NCBI RefSeq assembly: GCF_012030425.1 | Contig: NZ_JAAUVN010000002.1 | Span: forward strand, 186,001 to 250,000 | Direction: 5' to 3' | Length of the DNA stretch: 64,000 bases | From: Sphingobacterium sp. B16(2022) | Lineage (GTDB): Bacteria > Bacteroidota > Bacteroidia > Sphingobacteriales > Sphingobacteriaceae | Part shown: positions 63,272-64,000 of the stretch, one piece after another | Layout: each line of letters starts with the position of its first letter | How positions within the stretch are numbered: position 1 is the stretch's first letter | Notes under the pieces: generated by a model | What the model was told of the DNA's origin: nothing | What the model saw: the letters and a program-made list of their open reading frames with translations, nothing else | The model's database searches: none | Program-made: the position numbers and the translations under genes

Positions 63272-64000
63272 TAGTATGTGCGGGTACCCTAACCACTTCT
63301 GGTTGGTCCAATTCTTGTTTTTCCGTAGGATTTGGACTTACTTTCTCTTGTATATATTGGAAGAAAATAAAAAGTACCGGAATGATAAATAGGCCAAGTA
63401 CAACTCCACTGAGCATACCGCCTGCAGCGGCAATACTAATAGAGTGATTTCCTTGCGCTGAAGGACCAACTGCCGTCATCATTGGGATCATTCCTACGAT
63501 AAAAGCGAGAGAGGTCATAATGATAGGCCTCAGACGTAGTTTTGCAGCTTTTAGAGCAGCACTTGCAATCGAAAGTCCTCGTTTACGTCCCTGAATAGCA
63601 AATTCAACGATAAGAATGGCGTTTTTGGCTAATAAGCCGATCAGCATAACCAAGGCAACCTGAACATAAATATTATTGGATATATCTGTTAGACTAATCG
63701 CAGCAAATACGCCGAAGATTCCTGTTGGAATAGATAGGATAACTGCTAATGGAATGATATAACTTTCATATTGTGCAGCAAGCAGGAAGTAAACAAATAT
63801 CAAACACAAGATGAAAATAAGAGTAGACTGTCCACCCGAAACAATTTCCTCTTTTGTCATACCCGAGAATTCATAAGTATATCCTGTAGGGAGGTGCTGT
63901 TTTGCTACCTCTTCTACCGCACGAATAGCATCTCCTGAACTGTATCCAGGTTTTGGAATCGCATTGATACCAATAGAATTGAATAGGTTATAGCGTGATG
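63264..64000 (-). CDS. RND efflux pump (HAE1 family), partial (N-terminus outside window)
   Basis: The frame is open to the window edge, giving the last 245 residues of an HAE1-type RND transporter. Visible are YNLFNSIGINAIPKPGYSSGDAI, GMTKEEIVSGG, the helices YFLLAAQYESYIIPLAVILSIP and IGLLAKNAILIVEFA, LRPIIMTSLAFIVGMIPM and GGMLSGVVLGLFIIPVLF. These are the marks of AcrB-like drug pumps that use the proton gradient. It overlaps the outer-membrane factor gene. The membrane-fusion partner would be upstream, outside the window. Confidence 0.9.
   Translation of the reverse strand, partial: SRYNLFNSIGINAIPKPGYSSGDAIRAVEEVAKQHLPTGYTYEFSGMTKEEIVSGGQSTLIFILCLIFVYFLLAAQYESYIIPLAVILSIPTGIFGVFAAISLTDISNNIYVQVALVMLIGLLAKNAILIVEFAIQGRKRGLSIASAALKAAKLRLRPIIMTSLAFIVGMIPMMTAVGPSAQGNHSISIAAAGGMLSGVVLGLFIIPVLFIFFQYIQEKVSPNPTEKQELDQPEVVRVPAHTNV

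Overview
The window looks like a chromosomal segment from a Bacteroidota bacterium, most likely family Sphingobacteriaceae (Sphingobacterium or Pedobacter type). The DNA is AT-rich and most genes lack a Shine-Dalgarno. Several promoters fit the Bacteroidota -7 consensus TAnnTTTG. The gene content also fits: HmuY-type lipoproteins, a TonB receptor with a carboxypeptidase-like N-terminal domain, many AraC/HxlR/Rrf2 regulators, and DUF4287, DUF6268 and DUF389 proteins. I saw no rRNA, tRNA, insertion sequence, CRISPR array or phage genes.

Layout. (1) Positions 1-12200, minus strand: a polyketide / fatty-acid synthase operon of the PUFA-synthase (Pfa) kind. A 2327-residue protein (two FMN-type barrels, KS, AT, two ACPs, KR) is followed by a 1425-residue protein (KS, AT, double-hotdog DH, C-terminal phosphopantetheinyl transferase), a free ACP and an alpha/beta hydrolase cut by the window edge. 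The last three genes overlap. (2) 12.7-24.7 kb: small stress and housekeeping genes. These include a DNA-alkylation-repair / peroxiredoxin pair opposite an HxlR regulator with a perfect palindrome between them; a Rrf2 regulator, cupin and group III truncated haemoglobin that look like a nitric-oxide response module; a MutS-like ATPase; and a Fur-family regulator with a zinc/cadmium-type P-type ATPase. (3) 24.8-40.4 kb: a mixed accessory region. It has an orphan SIR2-like protein beside an 816-base gene-free stretch, a metallophosphoesterase lipoprotein, twin ferritin-like proteins, SRPBCC and VOC proteins, a thioredoxin-reductase-like flavoprotein behind an 18-bp-arm inverted repeat, and a flippase.

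(4) 40.5-55.9 kb: a haem acquisition and use region. Minus-strand genes run from a TonB receptor through two HmuY-like lipoproteins, two lipoproteins with immunoglobulin-like (DUF5018-like) domains, two paralogous 189-residue exported proteins and a dihaem cytochrome c peroxidase to an S41 peptidase. Haem oxygenase and a 44-residue membrane protein follow. Divergently, hmuT-hmuU-hmuV plus an AraC regulator complete uptake. Likely flow: surface capture by HmuY, outer-membrane import by the TonB receptor, HmuTUV transport to the cytoplasm, then ring opening by haem oxygenase. The two 189-residue paralogs have near-identical leaders with a hairpin and a strong Shine-Dalgarno. A related leader block also lies in a possible small RNA at about 42.8 kb.

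(5) 56.2-64.0 kb: an esterase, a Crp/Fnr regulator, a DUF6268 protein, an LpxL-like acyltransferase, a saccharopine-dehydrogenase-like protein, a flavodoxin-fold oxidoreductase, and the end of an RND efflux operon (outer-membrane factor plus a pump cut by the window edge).

All calls rest on reading the sequence and motif recognition. No database search was possible, and domain positions are approximate.
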